A DNA stretch of 64,000 nucleotides. Origin: Alisma plantago-aquatica (lineage: Eukaryota > Streptophyta > Magnoliopsida > Alismatales > Alismataceae). The position numbers and the translations under genes were made by a program. Under the pieces are notes generated by a model that saw nothing but the letters and a program-made list of their open reading frames with translations, was not told where the DNA came from and ran no database searches. The stretch covers positions 264,901,501 through 264,965,500 of the forward strand of contig OY856414.1 of the NCBI GenBank assembly GCA_963693085.1. Direction: 5' to 3'. Below are positions 35,863 through 46,696 of the stretch, in pieces (position 1 is the first letter of the stretch; each line of letters begins with the position of its first letter).

Positions 35863-37456
35863 TGATACGCTTTTACCGTTCATAGAACGCAAGTGTACGC
35901 GTCAATGTAGTATAGGCCCTTGTGAGGCCCGAGTCAAACTCAGGGACACTGAACTATCAGTAGACTACTACTAACTGTTCGCGGTCAGCTAAACCTATTA
36001 AAAGAGTTTGAGAGTTGTTGTAAAATTAAAAATAAAATAAAATAAAACAAACCAATTGATTAAAGGTTTAATTTAATCAATTCATATGGATATATTTAGG
36101 ATTGCGGTTTCACCGCGGGTTTTCATTGCATGAATTTTTATATAGTTAAACAAGTTCATCTCTCAATTCGGGTAGTGGGTTGTAGTCAGAATTGCCCACT
36201 GTCGTGGTATAATTCACTACCTATGTCTAGGTCAGTTCCACCATCGTAGTAACCTATACCCTAAACTAGGTGCATTAGAATCGACCTAAGGGTTTCCACC
36301 ATTAACCTTACATCACCTTGTTCGAGGGATTTGTTAATTAATGTGAATTTTGTCTCTTTTCAACCGTTAATTTTTCTTTCAAAGTAATTAAAGGCATTTG
36401 ATTATCATTATGGTGATCAAGCATAACAATATAATTGAGAAAACAAAATCATACCACGAATTTAAGAGATAAATGATGAATTACTATGATAAAAATGTCA
36501 TACAATGCTTCCCCAGGCTACTCCCGGTCCTAAAGACAAAGGGGATTAGCCCCGCATGTTCATCTCAGAGAAAAACATGGTAGAGAAAAGGGGAAACATG
36601 GAGAAAAATGTGAATAAGTAAAGAAACCCCTGAACGGAGAAGATCCAAGCATTCCTCGGCGTGGAATGCATACTCTACAGCCTTTCGGCGGTGGAAAACA
36701 TCTTCTTCGGCTTCCGGAATGGCTGGGGCATGCTTCTGGGCTTCGTTCTTCTCTCCACACCTTCTCGGGACTTGTGCAGCGGCTAATGATGTGATAGATT
36801 GCTCCTGGCCGCCGTCATTAGGTATAATCATTGAGTTAGGTTGCAAAAATATCATAGCTATCGTATTTAGATCGATCTGAAACAAACTTGCATCTGACAG
36901 TGTCGATACCATCGACACGATTCGATGGTATCGACCCTGCGTGATATCGACAAATCTTCTTTTCTTTTCTTCATTGCGCCTGATGCTAACTCGATACCAT
37001 CGACGAGGGTCGATCGTATCGACACCCTTAGGCATCACTTTTTGTCCTCTTCGGTCGCTGAATCTTCTGGGGTCGATAGTATCGACCTTGAGGTTGATAG
37101 TATCGACTCTCTTCTTGCCAGCAACCTGATGGTAAGTCGCTATCATCGACTTGTCCATCGATGGTATCGATTCTATGCTGCTCCTTGCGGCTGGCAACCT
37201 GTGGTTGTTTCGATGGTATCGACACCTGCAGATATTCATTTTTCCTGAAATTGTAACACAAAACCACATAAGCCGAAATAAAACATATTATTATAATCAT
37301 TTATGATCAAAACAATAAAATAAGGGAGAATTGATGTTGAGAAGGCTCATAGACCAAAGTAAATGAATTATGCAATATTAAACACCAAAATGACCAATAA
37401 ATGTATAAAACACAAGTAAAACAAGTCTATAAATGCGACTCAAAATCATCACATCA
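35863..37456 (-). repeat. 3' LTR of element F
   Basis: TG...CA. Its outer part has AAGTGTACGCGTCAATGTAG and the following conserved block of Athila/Tat LTRs (about 35888-35950). The palindrome cluster is at 36902-37221. It aligns with 44112-45703 except for gain or loss of palindrome units. Confidence 0.92.
36902..37221. repeat. GTCGAT-NNN-ATCGAC palindrome cluster, F 3' LTR
   Basis: Units include GTCGATACCATCGAC (36902-36916) facing TTCGATGGTATCGAC (36921-36935), CTCGATACCATCGAC facing GTCGATCGTATCGAC (about 36990-37024), GTCGATAGTATCGAC (37072-37086) and GTTGATAGTATCGAC (37093-37107), and single units near 37155 and 37210. Long open frames here (for example 36565-37269 on minus) are repeat translations, not a gene. 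Confidence 0.9.
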
Positions 37457-37476
37457 AACTCCCCTAAGCTTGAACA
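37457..37476 (-). other. Polypurine tract of element F
   Basis: The minus strand reads CAAGCTTAGGGGAGTT directly before the LTR start TGATGTG. The purine run AGGGGAG is at about 37459-37465. Confidence 0.7.
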
Positions 37477-39032
37477 TTGCTCGCCCTCAAGCAACTAAAC
37501 TTTAGAATAGAATTGCGAGGGTCAACTAAAGAACAGATCATCACAACAAACATCACCATATGATCCCCACCAGACATTCACATATCGTCCCTTACTAACC
37601 ACGGAATGATAATTACCCTAAAGGCGACAATGATCATCCATAAAAGATATCTACCTTAAGATTAATGAACACCATCATATAAGGCAGTTATCATAATAAA
37701 CTTTGTCGGTTCAGACTCAGTGCATCTTGTGATCTCCTATTCTACGTTGCTCGCCCTAACTACCATCTACATAGAAGCAGCTCTCCTGATATTAATGAGT
37801 AAGGAGAAAATCACGGTGGCCTACCAATTCGAGCAACTGGTGGATGGAATGGGTGGCTCATGGAAGAAATAGAAGCATTATACGATTCTAACATGCACAA
37901 AGCAAAAATGGCCTAAATGATGCATATGTAAATGAAAATGCCCTAATGCCTACATTTGGGTGGAATGATGCATGCACTATTATTCCATCTCAAGGTGAGA
38001 TGGAATATCTAAGAAAACTACATTTTGTACTTATTCTTCTTAATATGCAGTGAGAACATGTTCCTTTCTCCCTCTCATTCCTATTTATTTCTCAATTCTT
38101 TTCTTTGTCTCTTTTTTTTCTTCTTGTTTTTTTTAAGGCCCTAATATCCATAAATGACAATGAATTATTTGTCGGGCTCACTTCTTGTTGCACAACTATA
38201 TACTTGAAGCATTCAGAAGGTATGGAACAAGTTTATCACCTTTAATGTTTCAAAAGTAATAAGATACATGATGTATTGTATGCACAAAAATGTGAATGAA
38301 TCTACAAAATGATGATTATGCAACTAAATGACACGCACCTAAGGATAATGTGCATGTATAACTCATCTATATTTTTTCATTTTCATGCAAAATATGTGAA
38401 AAATAGTTACAATGCAAGTCCTATCTACATGGGATGCAATCAAAGAGATTAAAACCGTAATGTACTTCCAGTTCTTAAGGTGGAGTATGAAAACAATGAG
38501 GTGGATAGATCACAAGACTAATTGATTGAACCTTTGTAAATTATTATGTATCCCTCCTTATTGACTTGTGTAGTAATTAAGAGGTTTCTCTCTCTTACTT
38601 CAAATTAGAGTCTCATTATCATTTGATCAGTTTAGGCTCAAACAACCAATTCCGTCCACTTTTCATGAATCCTAGGCATGTACAGTTGTGATTTCCTGTT
38701 TTAGAGGTGACAAACCCAATCATTTCCTTAAGTTATGTGCTCAAAGTTGAACAACACAAGCTTGCAAAACACTAAAAAAAAATTAAATTTGCCCCTGATT
38801 CCCATGTACAAGAAACGAGATGACACATGACTTAAGACATCCACAATTACACTAGATAGAGTATGGATCCTACAAACAAACTAAAAATTGCAAGAATTAA
38901 AAGACAAAAGACAAAACAATAAAAACTAAAAACTAAAGGATAGAGTTGTACTAACTCCCCCCCCCCTAATCTTGAATTCGACTATGGCCTCATAGTCAAA
39001 AACAACCTTAAAAGGTGGAACAGTGATACTGA
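37477..39032 (-). other. 3' untranslated region of element F
   Basis: AT-rich, between the ATHILA ORF-1-like gene and the polypurine tract. No coding motif on either strand. Poly-pyrimidine runs occur at 38040-38140. Confidence 0.6.
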
Positions 39033-40619
39033 TCATTCTTCCAGAGGAGGAAGGTACTGCGGGGCCGTGGGATCCCAAGACGGGTACTGCCCTTAAAAGC
39101 TCGAATCATACTGGGGCATTGGTGGAGGTTGTCGATACCCCCCAAAGTAATTCTGGCTCCAGTAATGATCGTAGAAGGGCTGCTGCTACATCTCCATCCT
39201 ATGCAACCTGTCGTGGATGTGTTGTTGGTTGTCGAGGAGGAGGCGCTCATTTTCAAAAATTTCTCTCTGATTATCTAGCAGCCGATTCGTCATATCCTGA
39301 ATACCAGCATATTACGATGTATGTTGTTGCTGCGTCTGATGAATATCCTGCAGCATTGCATACATCCCTTGCATGGAGTAGACATCCTCTCCTTGAGGAG
39401 AGGGCTGAGGTGGCAGTTGCTGCGAAGATGAAGATGCACCCAGATGCATGCGAGGACGCTTCTGGGGTGTTACTCATGTGCGAAGAGGGGTGAAAGCCTC
39501 CTCTTCCTCTTCATGCTCGTCACCGTCATTGTCATTGTCGTCGTTGCCGCCATCTTCATCCGAGCTCTCAATGGAGATGACAGGCCACCTGAAATGTTGA
39601 GCGTCCTCAATGTTGAAGACGGGGTCTGGAAGTGAACACTCTTGATAAGCGTGATTAATAAGGCAATGTGCATATGCCAGGCCATCACGAAGCAGGATGA
39701 GGCTAGAGCAATGCAGATGTTGCAGGTTGACTTTGCTCCGGTTGGAGAGGGGAGTAAGCTGGGAGAAATTTGACCCAAGATAGTGGGCTAACGATGTGAT
39801 GAGCCCTCCAAAGTGGATTGGAGCCTTCCGCGTACTCCTCTTTATAGCCAACACGCGTGTCAAGAAAAACATGCCCCAATTACATTTGTATCGCTTCAGC
39901 AACTTGTGTAGGAAAAACAAGTATGTCTCTTGAAACTTGCTGAGAGACAGATCACCACGAGAGAACAAGGTGGTGCAGAGCATGCGGTGAAGAATCTGCA
40001 CAAACGGATGCTCGAAATCCACCACCGCTGCATTGTGGTAGCTCACGGATTTTTCGGGCAGCGCAGTCACTAACTCAGTGAAGATAGAATCATAGTCTAT
40101 CCCGTTGTCTGGCCGTCGGTACTGATCTCGCCCATGATTCTAGTTGTAGATGGAATTGAACTACTGCAGGGTGAGAGTGTAATCATTGTTGTACAGCCGG
40201 AAAGAAACGCGGCCCTTGATCCATTCCCGATCAGTTGCGATAACGTCGTTTGGCACGACGCATATGTCCAGCGACGCCATGAACTATGCCACCAGCTCCT
40301 TGTATGTTGGCCATTCACCGAAGAAAGGCTGGCCGTCGGCATGGAATTATATCTCATCAAGCCTCCTGCCCGTATGCCTTGCCTGCCCCTTGAGAACGTA
40401 GGCAAGATTGGGCTCGAACCCAAGATAACAAACCATGTCCCGATCGACGTAGCGGGTCGGCTCTATCTTTCTCTTCAGCAGCTCCTCATAGACCTTCCGG
40501 ACCTCCGCAGAAGGATGGACAATCCGCAGGTGAGGAATAGATGCAATAGGTGGAGGGATGAACTCAGGGATCTCCATTGGTGGCATACATGAAGAGGATG
40601 CTCCTGCGGTATGCACCAT
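39033..40619 (-). pseudogene. ATHILA ORF-1 domain protein (stops only, frame kept)
   Basis: ATG at 40619 (MVHTAGASSS), frame kept to TGA at 39033, about 528 codons. The N-terminal part has KGRVSFRLYNNDYTLTLQQF (about 40220-40160), resembling the SFRLFGxxFTLSL segment of ATHILA ORF-1 proteins. The middle has HPFVQILHRMLCTTLFSRGD (about 40010) and HFGGLITSLAHYLG (about 39810-39770), which fit the same family well. An acidic run (EEEEE) follows near 39490, then a Q-rich tail. Premature stops in frame: 40347, 40284, 40161, 40140, 39474, 39312, 39186, 39093; no frameshift. The family is found in the 3' region of Athila-type elements; its function is unknown. Confidence 0.75.
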
Positions 40620-40847
40620 CTTTGCAAAGAAAGGAGGAGTATAAGACGGAGCTCGGTGAAGGTCGGAGAAGACAATCTCCACTCGGTTAAGGCTCGAGGA
40701 AGAACACGCTCCTTCAATGCTTGTAGTCGGGCTTCGGTCGCTCAATAAGACGCACGGCACAAGTGGAGGAAGAAAGCTGTGAAGGTGTGATGTCATATGA
40801 CGACAAACCATCCCTTTTATAGCTGTGGTCGGCGTTGCTGTGTGCCT

Positions 40848-41418
40848 GTCGATACCATCGACGCGAGTCCATGGTATCGACTCCTGTAGCACAATCCGTC
40901 TTCCGCTAGTATCGACGGTTGTCGATAGATTGATTTGGGGGCCCGGATCGATGACGCGTCGATACCATCGACGGGTGTCGATGGTATCGACCCATCCCAC
41001 GGATCGACTCTCTTGATGCAGCGATCGCCGTTGATTTCCTCTCGCGGATCGGTGACATGTCGCGCAGATACCATCGACGCGAGTCGATAGTATCGACGCG
41101 AGTCGATAGTATCGACTCTTCTTAGGGCAAACACCCTTGCGAGGCCCGGCCGCCGCCTTCTGCCTATAGCCGGGTCGATACCATCGAAAGGCCCGTCGAT
41201 GGTATCGACTTCACTGAGACACATTTTGTCTGAATATCTCCAGAGATCTCAATAGTATCGACATGCATGTCGATATTATCGACCTCATTTTGCAATCAGC
41301 CTAATGGTGTGTCGATACTATCGACGAGGCCATCGATAGTATCGACGTAGAGAAATTTTTCCTGCCACCTAACTGTACCCCTATCCATACTATCGACACA
41401 AGGGTTGATAGTATTGAC
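40848..41418. repeat. Palindrome cluster between gag-pro and ATHILA ORF-1 of F
   Basis: About 14 units of GTCGATNNNATCGAC, mostly in facing pairs 4-6 nt apart. 40958-40991 is a perfect 15-bp inverted repeat with a GGGT loop. Others: 40848-40881, 41174-41209 (core ACC facing GGT), 41311-41346 and 41385-41418 (core ACT facing AGT). This is where RT to integrase would lie in an autonomous relative. Confidence 0.9.
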
Positions 41419-41535
41419 CTTGCCTCATTCCTGCACATTGAACAAACGATCAAGGTATCATTTTTACACTAAAAACAAGATCAAAACAAACCAAAGTACA
41501 AACGTGAAAGAAACTAAACGAATCTACCGATGGTT

Positions 41536-41560
41536 GGTTTGCCTCCCAACAAGCGCCCTT
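41536..41560 (-). other. Conserved junction block after gag-pro of F
   Basis: On the minus strand GGGCGCTTGTTGGGAGGCAA follows about 35 bp after the gag-pro stop. A near-identical block (GCGCTTGTGGGAGGCAACC) lies at the equivalent place in element E. From memory, such a block follows pol in Athila-type elements; I could not verify this. Confidence 0.5.
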
Positions 41561-41594
41561 ATTTAACGTCTTAGGCTAGACGAATCAAGCTTCA

Positions 41595-43793
41595 TCACTT
41601 GGGAGCTTTGGAGAGTGTGCCCAGGGGATCATGCGGCAGTTTGAACTCAACTCGATCCTGGCCAATCCCCAAGGTCAAAGTACCTCTCCCAATGGCAGTG
41701 ACAACATCAGTAGCCGCTTGGAACGGCCTTCCTAAGAGCATTTCACAACCCTTGAGTTGCAGCACATCCATAACAATGAAATCCAATGGAAAGATAAACT
41801 TGTCTACTTTGACAAGTACATCCTCGCACACTCTGTATGGCTTCACAATGGACCCATCTGCCAGCTCGATAGTCATACTAGACCTCTTTAGTTCCTTCAA
41901 CCCAAGCTTTTGAAATGTGGACAGTGGCATAAGATTAATAATGGCCCCTGAGTCACATTGTGCTTGTGGAAAATGTTGACCGCCTATAGAACATGGGATG
42001 TAGAAACCTCCCGGATCTTGCCTCTTCTGTGGTAGACTCCCATGGATAATTGAGCTCACCATCTGGTTCACCCGGCATACATCTGTGTCTTTGATCCGCC
42101 TTTTCTTGGTGATGATTTCTTTAATAAACCTTCCGTAAGCTGGAATTTGCTCTATCATTTCCACTAACGGAATATTGATATGGAGTTTCATGAACATCTC
42201 CAAGAACTTCCTGTAGTGTCGATGCTCTTTCTTCGGCCTCGGGCTGTCCGGAAAAGACACGACTGCCTCATTTAGACGCTTATGAGGTGGCACATATGGG
42301 CTTTTCGGGGTCTCCTCCCCCAAGATGGCTTCAATGTCACCCTCTGGCATAGACTTTGGTACTTCATTTGCAACAGGTGCAATGTGTGGCGACTCCTCTC
42401 CCTCAGTGACTATAACTTCACCCTGATGCATGGCCTTCACCTGCTCTTCTTGCCTAGATGCGGGTGTGACCGTGGTGGGCTCTTGGTGGGATTTTCTGAA
42501 TGGGATATATCCGCCAGGTAGTCCGTAATGACTGTGAGGATATGGTATTCTTGGTGTATCCTCTGTATCAAAAATCATTTTGCTTTTGTTCTGGACGTCC
42601 AACACCGGGGGCTCTGCCTCAGTAATCACAGATATGTACTTTACTTGATGATGTGCTTGAACAACCTCTGCATTCCCAGCCTGTCTTTGTTGATTGGCAT
42701 GCTTCATGGCCGCCACTTCATTAGAAATTTGGGTCACAGTCGTCTCTAATGCCCTCATCTGTGCTCCATGGCTTTGCAATGTTTGCCCAAACTTAGTCAA
42801 GATCTCACCTTGGGACTGCAACTGCTTACTAAACATGCTCATCATCTCCTGATTTTGCTGCACCACTTGACTAAGCAACTCGGTGCTTTTGTCTTCAGCC
42901 CTTGGTTGTGTCTTTGCATCTGGATCTTGTAGGAAGTTGTTTGGATCCTTCCATGAGAATTTCTTATCCTTCCTCCAAGCATAATCATTGTTTCTATAGC
43001 CATGTTGTTGCATAAATTTTACCTGGGCTTCCTCATCGGATTCGGTATCTTCTTTTGCAAGTAGTTTCTTGGCTAGAAGGTCCATCTTCTCATTCATCTC
43101 TTTAATGGCCTTCGACTCCCCCATAGTGCGAACGTGCTCTACAGCGTCTCTGTCGCCCCATGATTGCTTCTTGGCCATGTTTTTCAGAATTTCCCAACAC
43201 CTCGTGTCTGTGTTGTTCAAAAAGAACCCTGAACCTGCGGAATCCAGGTCACTTCTATCATGCTCGAAGAGAGCAAAATAGAAGATTTTGACCTGCATCT
43301 CCTTGTCAAGCCCATGATGCGGGCACCTCCTAAGCATGATCTGAAACCTTTCCCAGGTCTCAGAGTAAGTCTCTCCTGCCTTTTGGCTGAAATTATGGAT
43401 TTTCCTGATCATATCATTTGTCTTCTCAGGCGGAAAGAACCTTTCAAAGAACACTTCCACCATGTGGTTCCATGATTCCACATATTCATCGTTAAGATTG
43501 TGCAACCACTCTCATGCATTTCCTGCCAGAGAGCTCGGAAACAGCTTCAGGTATAGTGTCTCCTGTAGAAACCTATCTATTTTTATCATATCACAGTTCT
43601 CCACGAACTGGCTAATGTGAGTCACCGGGTCTTCGTTCTTTAGCCCATGGAATGCATTTGACTTGACCAAGTTGATCAATGCAGGATAAATCTTATAAGT
43701 CGGAATGTTTATCGCCTGCTTCTTGATTGGCCCCTTTGAAGCAGATGAGGAAGAAGCTTTGATCTTCTCCCATGTCGTCTGCTCTTCGGCCAT
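41595..43793 (-). pseudogene. gag-protease of element F (one in-frame TGA)
   Basis: ATG at 43793 (MAEEQTTWEKIKASSSSASK), about 732 codons to 41595, interrupted once by TGA at 43512-43514 within the same frame (codon 94). The retrotransposon gag domain covers about residues 40-200 (SNAFHGLKNEDPVTHISQF, then ETWERFQIMLRRCPHHGL). A Gln-rich, probably coiled region lies around residues 300-390. The aspartic protease follows, with CDSGAIINLMPLSTFQKLGL (catalytic DSGA at 41943-41954) and GRPFQAATDVV near the end. No CCHC knuckle was found. Apart from the TGA the frame is intact, so inactivation is recent relative to the other elements. The product would form particles but has no polymerase attached. 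Confidence 0.92.
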
Positions 43794-44087
43794 GGCTTCT
43801 TGTTATGAGCCATAATCTATATCTTCCAGTTGGTCTTGATTGTAATCTTCCTCGTCGTCAGGTCCCGGTAGTGGAACCTCTGGTGCTCGTTGCGTGTAGT
43901 CGGTGCTACACGTCTGCACCATGCACAGTACCTGCAAAAAATGGTAATCTCAGTTCAGTACCGTGATAGACGATTGCTAAATATGAACGGTAAACTATGA
44001 ATTTCAAAAATGATTATTGAATAATAAAAATTAATAAGTGGCCTAGAATGTCCTCTTGCAGCACTCGTAGTGCCGACAGTTGACGTG
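43794..44087 (-). other. 5' leader of element F
   Basis: Sequence between the primer site and the gag ATG, with no gene in it. A downstream-of-LTR leader of about 300 bp is short for Athila elements. Confidence 0.6.
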
Positions 44088-44105
44088 TCCCTGACAATGG
44101 TGCCA
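44088..44105 (-). other. Primer binding site of element F (tRNA-Asp-like)
   Basis: The minus strand reads TGGCACCATTGTCAGGGA, 6 bp inside the 5' LTR. It matches the Athila/Tat-type site (TGGCGCCGTTGTCGGGGA, tRNA-Asp) with three changes. Confidence 0.85.
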
Positions 44106-44111
44106 AAAACT

Positions 44112-45703
44112 TGATATTCTTTTACCGTGCGTAGAACGCAAGTGTACGCGTCAATGTAGTATAGGCCCTTGTGAGGCCCGAGTCAAACTCAGGGACACTG
44201 AACTATCAGTAGACTACTACTAATTGTTCGCGATCAGCTAAACCTATTAAAAGAGTTTGAGAGTTGTTGTAAAATTTAAAAGAAAATAAAATAAAACAAA
44301 CCAATCGATTAAAGGTTTAATTTAATCAATTCAAATGGATATATTTAGAATTGCGGTTTCACCGCGGGTTTTCATTACCTGAATTTTTATATAGTTAAAC
44401 AAGTTCATCTCTCAATCTGGGTAGTGTCTTGTAGTCAGAATTGCCCACTGTCGTGGTATAATTCACTACCTATGTCTAGGTCGGTTCCACTATCGTAGTA
44501 ACCTATACCCTAAACTAGGTGCATTAGAATCGACCTCTGGGTTTCCACCATTAACCTTACATCACCTTGATCAAGGGATTTGTTAATTAATGTGAATTTT
44601 GTCTCTTTTCAACCATTAATTCTTCTTTCAAAGTAATTAACGGCATTAGATTGTCATTATGGTGATCAAGCATAACAATATAATTGAGAAAACAAAATCA
44701 TACCACGGATTTAAGATATAAATGATGAATTATTATGATAAAAATGTCATACAATGCTTCCCCGGGCTACTCCCGGTCCTAAAGACAAAGGGGATTAGCC
44801 ATGCATGTTCATCTCAGAGCAAAACATGGTAGAGAAAAGGGGAAACATGGAGAAAAACATGAATAAGTAAAGAAACCCCTGAACGGAGAAGATCCAAGCA
44901 TTCCTCAGTGTAGAATGTGCGCTCTACAGCCTTTCGACGGTGGAAAACGTCTTCTTCGGCTTCTGGAATGACTGGGGCATGCTTCTGGGCTCCGTTCTTC
45001 TCTCCACGCCTTCTCGGGACTTGTACAGCGGCTAATGATGTGATAGATTACTCTTGGCCACCGTCATTAGGTATAATCACCGAGTTAGGTTGCAAAAATA
45101 TCATAGCTGTCGGATTTAGATCGATCTGAAACAAACTTGCATCTGACGGTGTCGATACCATCGACACGAGTCGATGGTATCGACCCTGCACGATATCAAC
45201 AAATCTTCTTTTCTTTTCTTCATTGCGCCTGATGCTAACTCGATACCATCGACAAGGGTCGATGGTATCGACACCCTTACGCGTCTCTTTTTGTCCTCTT
45301 CCGTCGCTGAATCTTCTGGGGTCGATAGTATTGACTCTCTTCTTGCCAACAACCTGATGGTAAGTCACTACCATCGACTTGTCCGTCGATGGTATCGATT
45401 ATGTGCTGCTCCTTGCGGCTGGCAACCTGTGGTTGTTTCGATGGTATCGACAGCTGTCGATAGTATCGACACCTGCAGATATTCGTTTTTCCTGAAATTG
45501 CAACAAAAAACCAGATAAGCCGAAATAAAACATATTATTGTAATCATTTATGCTCAAAACAATAAAATAAGGGAGAATTGATGTTGAGAAGGCTCATAGA
45601 CCAAAGTAAATGAATTATGCAATATTAACCACCAAAATGACCAATAAATGCATAAAACACAAGTAAAACAAGTCTATAAATGCGACTCAAAATCATCGCA
45701 TCA
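44112..45703 (-). repeat. 5' LTR of element F
   Basis: Pairs with 35863-37456. Its palindrome cluster at 45151-45470 has one unit fewer near 45321 (single GTCGATAGTATTGAC against two units at 37072-37107) and one unit more at 45456-45470. Confidence 0.92.
45151..45470. repeat. Palindrome cluster, F 5' LTR
   Basis: GTCGATACCATCGAC at 45151-45165 faces GTCGATGGTATCGAC 4 nt on. Further units lie near 45240-45274, 45321-45335, 45370-45400, 45438-45452 and 45456-45470. Confidence 0.9.
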
Positions 45704-46649
45704 TTGGTACTTTGTAAATCTTCACATCTCCTCGTTGTACAATCTCTCGTATGATATGGAAACCCCGCAGTATGTGCTTGGACCGATGATGTGATTTGGG
45801 TTCCTTAGCTTGTGCAATAGCTCCATTATTGTCATAATAAAGCTCAATTGCATCACAACTACTGGGAACTACACCAAGTTCAGAGATGAACTTCCTGATC
45901 CACATAGCCTCCTTTGTTGCATGTGAAGCAGCAATATACTCAGCCTCTGTAGTAGAATCGGCAACTATTTCTTGCTTGGAACTCTTCCAGCTCACAACTC
46001 CATTGTTTAGGCAAAATACAAATCCTGATTGTGATCTGTAATCATGTTTGTTGGTTTGTAAGCTTGCATCGGTGTAACCCTTTACAACCAGTTCTTCCTC
46101 GCCATCATATACAAGGAATTGATCATTAGTCCTTTGCAAGTACTTGAGGATGTTCTTTATGGCTATCCAATGAGCATCCATGGGATCTGATTGGTACCTA
46201 CTCATCATGCTGAGGGCATACGACACATCTGGGTGTGTGCACAACATAGCGTACATGATGGATCTGATGGATGATGCATATGGGTTCCCATTCATATGCT
46301 CCCTCTCTTCAAAAGATTGGGGACATTGAGCTCTAGAGACGGTGACTCCATGTAGCATGGGGATGTTGCCTCTCTTTGAGTTCTCCATGCTGAACCGCTT
46401 CAGCACTTTGTCAATGTACGTGCTTTGACTTAGTCTGAGAAGCCTTTTAGATCTATCTCTATAGATCTTAATACCTAGAATGTAGGATGCTTCTCCTAAG
46501 TCCTTCATTGAGAATGTATTCCCAAGCCAAGTCTTTACCTTTTCTAAGGCTGAGACATCATTCCCCATCAACAGTATGTCATCCACATACAATATGAGGA
46601 ATGTGGTCATCCTAATGTGATTCCTTGAGCCAAGAGGAATCACGGTCAT
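45704..46649 (-). pseudogene. copia II pol fragment: RT C-terminus and RNase H
   Basis: An open minus-strand frame of about 315 codons. It starts within RT at the catalytic box (LILYVDDILLMGND) and includes RT motifs (MKDLGEASYILGIKIYRD). The RNase H core has GYTDASL, SWKSSKQEIVADSTTEAEY and LYYDNNGAIA, so the catalytic Asp, Glu and Asp are kept. It ends at KIYKVP where element F is inserted; the rest of the gene is at 35862-35754. Everything upstream (integrase and early RT) is absent. Apart from the truncation and insertion no stop is seen in this part. Confidence 0.92.
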
Positions 46650-46696
46650 CTAGGTCCACATCACATGCCTAAGCGTACTAGTCACCAACACACAAT

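Larger units (their letters stand above)
35863..45703 (-). mobile_element. Athila-like Ty3/gypsy element F, non-autonomous (gag-pro plus ATHILA ORF-1, no pol)
   Basis: LTRs of 1594 bp (35863-37456) and 1592 bp (44112-45703) are flanked by TTAGT (35858-35862) and TTGGT (45704-45708), a 5-bp target duplication with one change. On the minus strand: LTR, tRNA-Asp-like primer site, gag-protease, palindrome cluster, ATHILA ORF-1-like gene, polypurine tract, LTR. No RT, RNase H or integrase is present on either strand, so movement would need enzymes in trans. Because it interrupts copia II, which interrupts the CACTA, it is the youngest member of that nest. Confidence 0.93.

Noticed and set aside
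36565..37269. A 234-codon minus-strand open frame with recurring ISTID/RYHR-like text
   Set aside because: It lies across the palindrome cluster inside the F LTR. The recurring residues are translations of GTCGATACCATCGAC units, and the same region in the other LTR has different frames.
39008..39256. An 82-codon minus-strand open frame as a separate gene
   Set aside because: It is out of frame with the ATHILA ORF-1-like tail that covers the same bases in a frame consistent with the rest of that gene.
39023..39493. A 156-codon + strand open frame
   Set aside because: It is antisense to the Q-rich tail of the ATHILA ORF-1-like gene on the minus strand and shows no motif.
40848..41418. CRISPR-like array
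   Set aside because: Units are palindromic and clustered, but spacing is irregular and short, orientation alternates, there are no unique spacers of constant length, and the setting is a plant retrotransposon.
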